Of a DNA stretch of 64,000 nt, positions 22,854-34,139 are shown piece after piece. Location of the stretch: NCBI RefSeq assembly GCF_001659605.2, contig NC_035162.2:28958153-29022152 (forward strand). Reading direction: 5' to 3'. This stretch comes from Manihot esculenta (lineage: Eukaryota; Streptophyta; Magnoliopsida; Malpighiales; Euphorbiaceae). A program made the translations under genes and the position numbers. How positions within the stretch are numbered: position 1 is the first letter of the stretch; each line of letters opens with the position of its first letter. The notes below the pieces were generated by a model. It had not been told where the DNA came from. It searched no databases and saw nothing but the letters and a program-made list of their open reading frames with translations.

Positions 22854-23882
22854 ATGCGAGGTGCTCGTCGATCTGTGGAATCGACTGGAGTTCCATCTGA
22901 GAGGGAAGGTTTGGACACCTTTCCCCCTGCTCTGCCAAGAGCGCAGTCGTGGGGAGTCAGCAGATGGGGAACATCAAGGGACCCTGGAAGGTCTTTTGAT
23001 GTAAGCAGAGAAGAAATGGCTCCAAGAAGGATGTCAGCTAGTGTGAGGGAAGTAGAGTTGGATGTGCAGAGAAGAGATATCAGTTTGGGAATCAGAGTGC
23101 CAGAAGAAGGTATGGGAGTTTTTCTAGAGGATGCTCAGACTCAGGATTCCAGAATCTCAGGTTCAGGAGGGATTGATCCCTCCACTCTGAGTACAGCCTC
23201 CACGAAAAGCAAGAAGTGGGGCAGAACCCTGAGGGGGAAGAAGAAGAAGTTGTGGAGTCGGTTGAAGTCTAGTATGGGATTAGGTGGTGGTTCGAGCTCT
23301 GTCTCAGGCAGTTCAAGATGCTTGAGGTGCGAAAGGCCGCACAAGGGAGTCTGCCATTATGGGACTAATCTATGTTTCAGGTGCGGACAGGAGGGGCACA
23401 TAGCACGTGAGTGTCCCACTGCGCCCAGGTTGGCTCCGTCCCAGCAAGCAGCTTCAGGTAGAGCAGCTCAGCCAGCAGCTCCAGCCATGGTTCAGGTTAG
23501 TGGTCGAGGCAGAGGAAGAGGGTCAGCCTTTTCTTCTGAAGGTTCCCGTGGAGAAGGTCCGTCAGCTCTAGCTCGGATCTTCACCCAAGCTCAGCAAGAG
23601 GCATACACATCGAACATGGTGGTGTCAGGTACGCTCACTTTTGAATGTTCTGATGTGTATGTTTGTGAACTCTGGAGTTTCTCTTTCTTTAGTTGCTCTA
23701 GGAGCCGTCGAGAGGTTGAGCTGATAGCTTCTGGGCTAGAGTGTTCTCTTTGGGTCAGTGGACCCGAGTGTGATCCATCTGTGGTAGGGTCAGTCTGCCG
23801 GTCCAGTTCTGTGACAGTTGAGAGTAGATGCCTTCCACCCGACTTTGAGGTCCTAGACTTGACTGTCTGGACGTCAGTTTAG
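22854..23882 (+). CDS. Element C internal copy 2: short gag-like protein (342 aa)
   Basis: Open frame starting MRGARRSVESTG, homologous to the gag start [12 protein letters not shown] of B and G. About 90 residues later it jumps to the basic linker (KKLWSRLKSSMG) and the knuckle [14 protein letters not shown], skipping the roughly 300-residue capsid region. After a Gly/Arg/Ser-rich segment it enters protease-derived sequence (SGLECSLWVSGPECDPSVV), but the DPGASHSF active site is destroyed (ELWSFSFF). If made, it would be an RNA-binding protein without capsid or protease. A longer in-frame start exists upstream at 22716, but the start used here is the conserved one. Whether it is translated is unknown. 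Confidence 0.7.
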   Translation: MRGARRSVESTGVPSEREGLDTFPPALPRAQSWGVSRWGTSRDPGRSFDVSREEMAPRRMSASVREVELDVQRRDISLGIRVPEEGMGVFLEDAQTQDSRISGSGGIDPSTLSTASTKSKKWGRTLRGKKKKLWSRLKSSMGLGGGSSSVSGSSRCLRCERPHKGVCHYGTNLCFRCGQEGHIARECPTAPRLAPSQQAASGRAAQPAAPAMVQVSGRGRGRGSAFSSEGSRGEGPSALARIFTQAQQEAYTSNMVVSGTLTFECSDVYVCELWSFSFFSCSRSRREVELIASGLECSLWVSGPECDPSVVGSVCRSSSVTVESRCLPPDFEVLDLTVWTSV

Positions 23883-24822
23883 GGTTGGATTGGGTTTTTC
23901 TGCTCGTGGTGCTATCTTGGTCTGTAGAGACAAGGTAGTCAAGTTTAGAGGACAGGATGGGTCAGAGGTGGTCTGTTGAGGGAACACAGTAGGGATGCCT
24001 AGAGGTTCGATGTCAGCCTGTCAGGTTCGTAGAGTACGTAGGAGGGGTTGTCAAAGGGTTCTAGCTCTTGTTTGAGAGTTTTGCAGTCAGGTCAGGGAAC
24101 CAGCCTCAGTGGTAATAGTTAGAGAGTTCTTAGTTGTTTTTCCAAGCGAGTTGTCAGGTTTACCATCTGTCAGGGAGTTAGAGTTTGGTGTAGGAGTGGT
24201 GTCTGGATGCAGAACCATTTCTACCTTTCCCTATAGGATGGCGCCTGCGTAGAGAGAGGTAGTAGTCAGAGTAGAGGCGAGACTTGGTAGACAAGGGTTT
24301 TATCCGACCTAGTACCTCACCCTGGATTGTTCCAGTGTGGTTGTGGAAAAAGAAGGATGGATCCTTGAGACTTTGTAACAACTGTAAGCAGTTGACCAAG
24401 GTCACTACCAAGAGCATATATTCCCATGCAGGATGGATGATCTATTGGGACAGCTAGTAGGAGCTGGTTGTTTTCCAAGATAGATCTGAAATCTGGGCTC
24501 TACCTGTGAGAGTCAGAGTTAGTTTTGGGTTAGCAGTGAGAAGAAGCTAGTTAGTAGAGAAGATGAAGAGAAAAGAGTAAGGATCAGAGTTGCGCAGCGG
24601 AAGCGTGTTGAGTTTCAGGAGAAGGTTGGGTATTGCTAAGGTGTGTTTGGAGGACCCGGGAGTTCTTACTCCAGCAGTACTTGTGTCTCTCTTTTTAGGA
24701 GAGAGGTTATTAGGTTTGCTTGCTTGTTGCTTGCTTGTTTATGTATGCTTGATGCTATGTTTTGAGAATGCCTGTTTGTTTGTGGAACATTCGGGGACGA
24801 ATGTTCTTAAAGGGGGGAAGAA
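23883..24822 (+). pseudogene. Element C internal copy 2: eroded pol and polypurine tract
   Basis: Same deleted polymerase and integrase-tail remnants as copy 1, with a handful of point differences. Ends in the purine tract AAAGGGGGGAAGAA before LTR 3. Confidence 0.82.
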
Positions 24823-27257
24823 TGTAATACCCGGCTAGATTCCGGCATCGGAATCCCTACCTTCCGGCGGAATCTCCGTTGGAATCTGGAATTTCTGAAG
24901 ATGCCAGAGGCTTCTAGAGGGGTAAAATGTGTTTTCTAAAATGTTTTTACTGATGTCATGGTTTTAAATGAAAAAGAATTGAGTTTTGAAAAGAAAAGAC
25001 CAAGGAGGCATTTGCCAGGTTCGGCTGCCGAAAGTGAAGTTCGGCCGCCGAACATGGAAAGGCTTCGGGAGCGCCTTTGGCCTCCGAAAGTCTTGTTTGA
25101 ACGAGCCAAGGTTCGGCCGCCGAACCTCAAGTTCGGCCGCCGAACATGCATGAGTTTAGGGGGCATGTTAGGCTGCCGAAGGTCTTCGACCAGGCCACCT
25201 ATAAAGGGCCCTCAGATCGGAAATGGGCGAGTTTTCTCCCCATTCTCGAGCTCAGGTGAGTTTTTGTCCTCCCTTGGCCGTTTTCATATTTTTCTTCATC
25301 TCCTTCATGTTTTCATGAGTTCCATGGTCATTTTGAAGAGTTTTCAAGCTTAGATCAAGTTTTGGGAACTTGGAGACCCAAGGGGTTGGTTTCTCCCACC
25401 TCCAAGTTAGAGCTCGCACAAACCCTCGATCTTCAAGAGGTAAGTGTAGATCTTTGCTTTCCTAGTGTCTTTTGAAGTTTTATGAAGGTTTTAATGGTAG
25501 AGTATGGGTAGATATGCATGTTAGGATTTATATGGGTTTTATGCCCAATGTATGTTATATGATGCTATGTTGAATGTTTAGGCTAGGTTATGCATGTGGG
25601 AGAGGGTATGCATGATTGGGAAAGAGTGTGTGAGAATTTGGTTGTTTTGATGGTTTTGGCCTATGTGGGTCATAAGCTATCTATGTATGTTTTGATGTTG
25701 TTTTTGGAGTTTAATCTAGTTGTTTAAGCTCCTTTGTGCATGGTTAAGGGTTTATGCATGTTTTGGTAAAGTTGGGTGCTTGTTTTGGGCTGTTTGGAAG
25801 GTTTGGGAGGCTTGAATGCATGAGAAGCTGAGTTCTGCCCTTCTGGGAAGAACTCAGGTTCGGCCGCCGAAGGTGGTTTCGGCCGCCGAACCTGCCTTTG
25901 GATGCATGGTTTGGCCGCCTAACCTTGCCCCCGAAAGTTGAGTTTTGGCTTGAAAGCAGACTTTCGGCCGCCAAAGGAAGGATTCGACCGCCGAAAGTGC
26001 CTGACTTTCGTCTCTGGAGAGGGACTTTCGGCCGCCGAAGGTGCCGCCGAAAGTGCCCGAGTTTCGTCTCTGGAGAGAGGGTTCGGCCGCCGAAGGTGCC
26101 GCCGAAAGTGCCCTGACCAGCCTTTTCATGGTTGTTTTCTATGCATGTTTAAGTGACGTTTTAGGGGGTTTTTGGGTAGTTGCTTATGAGTTGCTTAGAA
26201 TGTGTTGGCACCTCATTCGAGTCCACCTGTGTAGGATCGGACCCGAGGGATTGAGGAGGCCATCAGTGTTAGCAGTTGCAGAGTCTGTCCAGCGTCTGCC
26301 AGAGGTGAGTAGAACTAAACTTAATCTTTTATTTTACGAAATAAAATGCCTAAAGCATGTTCATGCATCATGTTTATATGTAATAGGTTGATTGCACTAG
26401 TTACACGAATATGACGCATTGCATTATTTACTGTTGATGATGTGGATGGACCAAGGCGACCCCAATAGCCCTAGAGATGTTGAAAGACCTGGCCGGGCCA
26501 GGCATATTGAAAGTCCTGTGTGAGCCCTTTGAGAGCCGGGCAACTGTATGCGAAAGTCCTGTGCGAGCTCCTTTGTGGGCTTTTTAGCTCACCCCTTTCC
26601 CCTAACCCTAGTTTTGCAGGTCAGTGGTAGGCCAGGAAGACGTCAAGAGTAAAGGTTTTGCTTATGTAATAGTATTAGCTTAGTACTTTTAGTTTGGACA
26701 TGTATTATAAATTGATATAATGATTTGCAAGGGAATGTAATGTAAAATTGAGTGGAGTTATGTTTATGGTTTAGTACTGTGCTTGGCCCTGAGACTTGGT
26801 TAGTCCCTGTTTAATACATGACGTATGTAATGGCTTAGATGTTGAGTTATGTTTGAACTAATCTTGTGGCATGTGTTGTTTACCACACTATGGTAATGGA
26901 TGAGGACCCTAGTGGAGGTCTTGTGTTGTGGTTTGATGCATGCACATGTTAGGTTCTAGTTCCTTGGATGTAATCCCAGCTTGTTGTATGTTATGTTGAC
27001 CCAGCTAGAGTTTTGATGAGGGCTCTAGTAGGGGATCCTTTTATGTTTTCAGCTTTGTTGCATACAGGTCAAGCTCGGTCTATACATCTTATGTTTCAGT
27101 TTTTATGTTAAAGTTTTGATCATGTAAGGGATTTGACCAGGTGATAGGAGGTATGTTTGGCTTGCTACGGGTCCCGGCGGCCTTAAGCCGATCTAGATCC
27201 TAGCGCCGGTGGCGGTTCGGGCCGTTACGGTAGGGTATCGGTTTCCGGGCTGTTACA
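24823..27257 (+). repeat. Element C LTR 3 (2,435 bp, internally deleted)
   Basis: TGTAATACCC...GTTACA. Relative to LTR 1 it lacks 164 bp (the counterpart of 16877-17040) at about 26580; the break has a 5-bp TGGGC homology. It has one extra palindrome unit of about 21 bp at 25110-25146. TATA at 25200. Confidence 0.93.
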
Positions 27258-27262
27258 GTAAT
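27258..27262 (+). repeat. Target-site duplication of element C, right copy
   Basis: GTAAT, identical to 15114-15118. Confidence 0.93.
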
Positions 27263-27395
27263 CTTATCTCTTGGTAGTCTTAAAAAGCAACCAACAATTG
27301 CAAGATCGTCCAATTAAGTATAATATCGTGCTATTGAAGCTGCTACATCGGAAGTAATATGGATAAAGTCACTGCAAGAAATTAGATAAATTATT
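27258..27395 (+). pseudogene. Copia-1 RNase H, right part
   Basis: Continues the RNase H reading with NLISW, then after a frame change KKQPTIARSS and YRAIEAATSEVIWIKSLQEI. These are typical Copia RNase H C-terminal motifs and prove that Copia-1 was continuous before C inserted. The Copia 3' LTR is not recognisable downstream. Confidence 0.85.
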
Positions 27396-28310
27396 ACGAT
27401 TAAAATCATCAAAAAATTATTCAATTTTTGTCATCCAAAGTTTATGATAACGAAATATTATCATCATAGTACGTCATTATAGCCGCATAATAAAATGTAT
27501 ACTATGATAAAAGAAATTTTCATCACAAAAATAAATTCTTTTTATGATGAAATTAAATAATTGTCATGAAATGATGTGTTTTCAGTGACATATATTTTAT
27601 CATAATTTATATCCTTTTTCACCATTTATTATTTTCATTTTTCATTAAAGGTGTAATGTTTTACTTATGAGTTATTCATTTCGTCACCAAATAATTTACA
27701 CTTTTATAACGAACAAATTAATTGTCATAAAAGTTTATATATTTATGATGAAACTAATTAATTGTCATGAAATGGTATGTGTTTAGTGTCATATAATTCG
27801 TCACAATTTATATCTATTTTTCATCATTTATTGTTTTCATTTATCACTAAATGTATTAAATATTACTTACGAATTATTCATTTCGTCACCAACTAATTAA
27901 TCTTTTTATGACAAAAAATTAATTATTATAAAGTATGTATATTTAATGGCATATATTTTATCATAACGTAGTATAAAATTTATCATTTAATTATTCGTTT
28001 CGTCATTAAAGTTTATATTATCAATTACGAATTATGAATTTTGTCACCAAATAAGTGACATTTTTTACAAAAAAATTAATTGTCATACAATGTAGTCTCT
28101 TTAATGGCATTCATATTGTCATACTTTATATCTTTTGTTATTAACTCTTCATTGTTAGTTACAAATTATTTATTTCTTCATAAAATATTATACATTTAAT
28201 GATGATAATAAAAATGTCATATTATCTTTTTATATTATAATCATGCTAATAAATTATCATTTTTCATAACATTTGTAATAACAAATATGTATTTTAGATG
28301 TCGTAACATT
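27369..28310. repeat. Degenerate subterminal-repeat field, possible CACTA-type transposon end
   Basis: Starts with CACTGCAAGAAATT, resembling the CACTACAAGAAA end of plant CACTA transposons, followed by loosely repeated blocks with TTATGATGAAA..AATTGTCATGAAATG and CATTTCGTCACCAA at spacings of about 150-200 bp (e.g. 27541, 27743, 27905; 27680, 27884, 28030). The start overlaps the last Copia-1 codons, so the terminus could be coincidental. No transposase and no matching opposite terminus were found. Confidence 0.4.
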
Positions 28311-29212
28311 AATTAGTTTTATCATAAATAAAACAATTAACTTCCTCAATAATATTTAATTTGTGATATTAAAAATAAAAAATAATAATAAAATTATATC
28401 ACAGTATGATAGAAATAAATAGTATTAAAAATTACTAAGAAAAATTATAATAGTATCCACATAATATTTTAAATATGTAAAATATTAATTTATTAACACA
28501 TTAACTGTTTCATATTTTAAACTATAAAATCTGAAAAAAAAATCATTACTAAAATTTGAAGTATCAAATCTTTATGGAGATTTTACTGTAAAAATCAAAG
28601 CAAAAAAATTGATGAATTATATCATTTTAATTTTATGTGGGTATGATATAAGCAATTCAAGAAGAATAAAACAAATAAAAATAGCATGCGAAAACATATA
28701 CCAATTAAACTATATTCTTATAAATGTCATCATTAATAAATATGCATGTCCCAAAACTAGGAAATGCTTGTCCATCCATTTCTAAAAGAAATCAAAATCA
28801 TTATTAAAAAAAAGAAAATTACTATTTTAGACAATCTTATCTTATTTCGGTGTACATCAAACACAAGTACAGTCCAGTTTAGTTCGTAAAACTAAATGCA
28901 ACTTAAAATTAAGAACATATTTCACACTTAAACTTTTGTTCTAACTCATTACACCCGTAAATTTTTCATTAATTAAAAACATTATTTATACATATTTATA
29001 TAAAATAATACATCAATATACATCCATACTTTACTTTCAACTACAAGAAATCATAGTCTTATCTCATATATATATATATACTAACAATAATTTTAATTTC
29101 TAAAAACTAAAATTTAATTAATTTTAATGATGCCTAAAAGTCTAAAATAATTAATTATGTGATAATGATCATTAAGTAAATATTAATTACTTACATGAAA
29201 GCACTAAATTAA

Positions 29213-29250
<38 letters not shown>

Positions 29251-29600
29251 CTCATCGTATGAATGCTGACAGAGATAGTAGCACTATCTGTAGGAATAAA
29301 ATATATATAAATAAAAAATATGGGTGTTATTTAAAGATAAATAAATAAAAAATAGTATCCGGTGTTATTCTAACATATATCAAAAGTGTCTTAATTCATA
29401 AACACCTCAAATAGTTATAAATGTCAAATCCTACGACAAAGTAAAGCAAAAAAAAAGGAAAACTAAAATTCAATCATAAAAAGAGAAAGTAAAATTTAAT
29501 AAGTGTGCATATAATAAAACATATAATTAAGTTTAACTTAGAAGTATATATGTGAAACATTTAAAAATTGATGAAAGAGCAGCACCTCGATCGAAATAAT
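28311..29600. other. AT-rich intergenic DNA, no gene seen
   Basis: Very AT-rich with short homopolymers. Includes an (AT)n run near 29067 and a (TAA)n microsatellite at 29216-29248. ACTACAAGAAATCATAG at 29041 resembles a CACTA-type end without context. No coding motif recognised. Confidence 0.6.
29216..29248. repeat. (TAA)n microsatellite
   Basis: About eleven perfect TAA units. Confidence 0.95.
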
Positions 29601-31330
29601 AATGAATATTAATAATAGATTTAATTCCGTTACAAATTAGTAACGACTTAGTAACATATTTTATATTTCATTATTAATTATATTACTTAATAAAATTATT
29701 TACAAATTTAATAACTGATTTTAAAATCTATTACAAAACCATTATTAAATAAGCAAAAATTTAGTAACGGATCCCAATCCATTAGTAAATTCATTGCTAA
29801 ATCGGTTATTAAATAAATAAATTACTTAAGTAGTAAATGAATAAATAGTAATGAATTTAATAACAAAATGCAATCTATTATAAAATTAGTAACGGATTTA
29901 ATAATAAATTTAATCCGTTATTATTTTTTGGACAAAAAATCGATTTTATTTTTTAAAAATTTTATATTTTCTTTTTAATTTATTAACGGATATAATCCGT
30001 TATTAATTTGAAAATAATAATGGATTTCGTAACCCATTACTAAATTTTAGAGATAAAATGTTGCACTTTTAATTTAAAATCTCGCATTTTTTCTTTTTAA
30101 TTTAGTAATGAAAAAAATCTATTACTAATCTAAAAATTAGTAATAGATTAAGGAATCTGTAACTAAAATTTAAAGAATAATGTCATTTTTTTATTTTTAT
30201 TCGCCCGCATTTTTCTTTAAATTTAATCCGTTACTAATTCGCATATTTATACACTCACAAATCTTATCTCCCTCTATTTCATTCATTATCTTTCCACTCT
30301 TCTCTTCTCATTCCTTCATTTTTCTCTTATTTAATTTTCTTGTCCTCATTATTGATTCTATTTTTTTCTTTCATTTTCTTTAATTTCCTCTTCGATTTTC
30401 TTTTATTATCGATCTTTCTTTTATCTCTTAATTTTTATTCTATTTTCTTCTATTTTCTCTCATTTTCTTTCATTTTCTCTACCTCTTTCTATCATTTTCC
30501 CTTCTTTTTTTCTTTTTTATTATTCCTTCATTTGCTTTCTTTTCTCTCATATTCTCTAACTTTTTTCTTTCATTCTTTTCTATTTTATTCTATTTTCTTT
30601 ATTTTCTCTTTTATTTTTCTTCATTTTTCTCTTCATCTTTCTCTCATTTTCTTTCATTTTCTTTTCTTTTTTTTATTTTTTCCTTTTTTCTCATTTTCTT
30701 TCATTTTCCCATTTTTCCTTATTTTCTCTTATTTTTATTTTTTTTTCTTCTATTGTCTTTCTTTCCTTATTTTCTCTTTTATATCTCATTTTCTTCCATT
30801 CTCTCACATTTTTTCATTTTCTTAGATTTTTCTCATAATTTTATAATAATTTTTTTCATAAAATTAATAAAATTTAAAATATTAAAGTTAACATTATAGT
30901 TTACCATAATTAAATTAATATTTAATGTAAAATATAATAAAATAAATTAATAATTTAACATAATTTTTTAATATTTTTTTAAAATTAGTAACAAAATATA
31001 ATTTCGATATATTCTTTTATTATTTATTTTATCATGGTAGTAACGGATTTCTATCCATTAGTAACTGATTTAATTTTCATATATATTTTTAAATTTTTAT
31101 CAAATTAGTAATAGATTTTAAATACATTACTAAATTTCATTATAAATCCATTACTAAATCCGTTATAAAATTAGTAATGGATTTTGAATTCATTACTATT
31201 GCATTAGCAATGAGATTTATAGTAACAAATATAAATTTGTTACTAAGTAGGTTAGTAACATATTTTTTATTAATTAATAACGGAAAAATTCATTACTAAT
31301 CCGAAAAAATCTTGTAATGATTTTTTGATA
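29600..31330. repeat. Repeat field with TAACGGATT / AATCCGTTA words
   Basis: Dozens of short direct and inverted copies of (A)TTAGTAACGGATTT and its reverse complement, degenerate and irregularly spaced, on both sides of a pyrimidine-rich tract. The right edge (about 31290-31320), read on the minus strand, gives CATTACAAGATTTTTTCGG, like a CACTA-type end followed by subterminal repeats. Likely a non-autonomous DNA transposon relic; no transposase seen. Confidence 0.45.
30236..30835. repeat. Pyrimidine-rich low-complexity tract
   Basis: About 600 bp of T/C-rich sequence built from TTTTCTTTCATTTTCTCT-like words. The open frames here encode only Phe/Ser/Leu runs and are composition artefacts, not genes. 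Confidence 0.9.
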
Positions 31331-32434
31331 TGCAAACTTTTTGTAATAATCTAAAAGATCCACAAATACAAAGTCACAATTAATAAAGTAAGTCTCAATC
31401 ATCAAGATTCCAAACATCAACCCATAAAAAAAGTATTTCAAAACACATTAAATACATCGTGTTCATCATATGCACAATCAAAAGTGAGATAAATAGAAAA
31501 ATAATTAAGCTGAACATGAACTAAATTGAATAATATCAAATGCATATTTGTTATGAATATGCCGCCTGCTAGATAATCTGTATTACCTAATGCAAATGAT
31601 AATTTTCTATTATGAATAGTATCAAATGCATATCTATTATGAAAGAGAGTTATATTAGACACATGCACCTATCAATCTATGAGCTAAATCAAAAAATAAA
31701 ATAATTTTATTCTAAAATTAAGAAATTTAGCTTCTTATTTTATATAAGTAAAAAAAAATCAAGTAATTTATCTTAAATTATAACTTCTAATTTTTTTTTA
31801 TAAAAAAAGTTGAAAATGATTTTAAATGAATATTATTAATAAGTAAAATATAAAATTAAATATTTATTATTAGATTACGTCAAAAATAATTTTTTAATAA
31901 CTAATATAAATAAATCTTATTTTTATTTTTAAACTTTATAATATATCTTAATTCTCCCATAAATTAACTTTTTAGAACTAAATTATATATTTTGTGTTAT
32001 TTAAAATAAAAAAATATACAAGTATCACATGGATTTAATACATTATTACCACTAAAATTTATTATTAGATTTTATTTATAAAAAATATAATCCATTCACC
32101 GTGACTATTTAAAAAAATATATATAATTTAAAAATATAACTATTATCTTAGCAAAAATACATGACTCTTAGCATGCTGTTATATTTTGTTATTATATATT
32201 AGATTTTGATTTGTTTTTTTTTATTTTGTTAAAGTAGACTTGATTTTTTTAAAAAAGGTAATGGTCTCGCCTTTCTCATTATTTGTTTTCAATTTGAGAT
32301 GTAAAATAATTATATTCTATTGTTAAATTTATCATGTAAATAAAATATTATGGTCTATTTTTTTAAATATAGTTTTTAAATTATTTATTATTTAATTATA
32401 AAATATCGAATAAGCAATATAAATGGTAAATAAT
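31331..32434. other. AT-rich intergenic DNA, no gene seen
   Basis: No motif-bearing open frame. A short imperfect local duplication (ATCAAATGCATAT...TTATGAA) occurs near 31537 and 31622. Confidence 0.6.
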
Positions 32435-32882
32435 TAGAGTGAGCATTCGGTTGGTTCGGTTCAAAATCAAATCAAACAAAATAAATTAAAAATCAAAATT
32501 TTAATATTTGTGAAAACCGAATTGAATCGATTTTGGATTGAAATTGAACTGAATCAATTTGATTCGGTTCAATTCGATTTGATCAATTGGACTTTTTAAT
32601 AGACTTTTTTTATTTTTTACACTTTATTTATAATATTTTAAAGTTTAATTGAAATATTTCAACCTTGATTATCTCTGTTTATATTATTAAAAATAATATA
32701 TTATTATTATTAATTGGTTCGGTTTAATTTTTTTTATTTTTTTCTTATTAAAATCAAACCGAATCGAAATAGCTAAAATTTTTAAAAGTAAAAATCGAAC
32801 CGAAATAAATAAAAAATCGAAATGAATTTACAAATTAATTCAATTTAATCGGTTTTTTCTAAACTAAATATTGATCACTCTT
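32435..32882. mobile_element. MITE-like inverted-repeat element with GGTTCGGTT words
   Basis: The ends resemble each other in inverted orientation: TAGAGTGAGCA on the left, and AAGAGTGATCA on the minus strand at the right. The interior is rich in TTCGGTTCAATTCG-like words and their complements (AACCGAATTGAATCG). Short (about 448 bp), AT-rich, non-coding. Class cannot be assigned. Confidence 0.5.
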
Positions 32883-34139
32883 ATAAATGATTATCGATTA
32901 TAATTAATATATTAAAAATAACTAATTGTTATTATATAAAAATATAATTTTTTATAATTATATAAAAAAATAAATATAACTGTCTGAATATTTTTATTTT
33001 ATATATATTTTTTAAATTATAAAAAACTAATTTATAATTAAATATTTGCTAATCATATAATAAAAATTTATCATGTTAATTATTCTCTGCTTTTAAAATT
33101 GATAAGAGATAATTACCCGTAAAATAATTAATAATAAATTTTATAACTCATTATAAAAAAGTAACAAATTTAACATTTTATCATTTTGCCACGTTATGTA
33201 TTGCAATATGATTTTTACTATAAAAGATTAATATAAATTTATTTTTAAATTTTTTTAATAGTAATTATTATAATTCGTTATTGAATAATTTTTAAAATTT
33301 TTTTTATTATAATTTTTTCATAATAAAATAATTTTTTACCAACAAAGAATTCGGCACCAAAATTTTAAAGAAAAATATAACAACCAATATATAATACGAT
33401 AAGTATTTATAATTTGTCATCAAACCTACATAATAGGTGATAAATCTAATATTTTATGCGTTTATGTCACCATATTAAAATATTGATAAAAATTTATATT
33501 TAAATTTTTTATTATGACAATCAAAAGAAAATAAATGATAAAAGAATTTACAACTCAGAATAATAAGAAAAGGCAGGACATACGAATGTATTATTTAAAA
33601 ATTATAAGAAATGAATCAATCATTTATCTAAACATATTGGACTTTTCAAAACTTATCCATAATCATTTATCATGCAAATAAATCATATTAAATGTATATA
33701 AATTAACTATTAATTTATTTTATATTTATTATTGATTTTATGTACTAAAATTAAAAATTAAACAATTTAATATTTTAATTTTAGTATCAACGAAAAATAA
33801 TTCATAAATAAAATAATTTTATTCAGACCTCTAATCATATAAAAAAATTAGTTTTAACAATAAATTATAAAATTAAATTTAATGTTATTAATTTCTAAAA
33901 TTAATTTAATGAATAAACTAATTTTATTCATATTTCTAATTAAATTAGAAAATACACTAAAATTAATTTTAATTATTGTCAAAATAATTAAATAGCTAAA
34001 ATTAATAAAACATATTTTAAATTAAATAGCTATTTATTTTAAAGACTACAAATAATTTTTAAATTTTATTTTCTGCCTAAAAAGACCACTTTGAAAATTT
34101 TCAATTTTTATAGGGACCAAATCGTAATTTGGTTAAAAT
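32883..34139. other. AT-rich intergenic DNA, no gene seen
   Basis: No coding signal. A stretch at 33400-33480 has TTTGTCATCA and TTATGTCACCA words resembling the field at 27.4-28.3 kb, so both may belong to one decayed transposon. Confidence 0.5.

Larger units (their letters stand above)
15119..27257 (+). mobile_element. Element C: tandem LTR-internal-LTR-internal-LTR non-autonomous chromovirus
   Basis: Three LTRs (15119-17717, 19981-22559, 24823-27257) separated by two internal regions of identical length (17718-19980 and 22560-24822, 2,263 bp each), with a single perfect GTAAT duplication outside. Each internal region has primer site, leader, a shortened gag, decayed protease and polymerase remnants and a polypurine tract. 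Gag lacks the capsid core, and most of pol (after the start of reverse transcriptase up to the integrase tail) is deleted in both copies, so the family is non-autonomous and would need a helper such as B, F or G. The copies differ at only about 16 sites by eye. Confidence 0.92.

Noticed and set aside
15119..27257. Two independent insertions of element C side by side.
   Set aside because: There are three LTRs, not four, and only one GTAAT duplication pair. No target duplication lies between the copies.
30340..30825. A 161-codon open frame rich in Phe, Ser and Leu that looks like a membrane protein.
   Set aside because: It lies in the pyrimidine-rich low-complexity tract; the composition alone gives TTT/TTC/TCT codons. 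No start context or domain.
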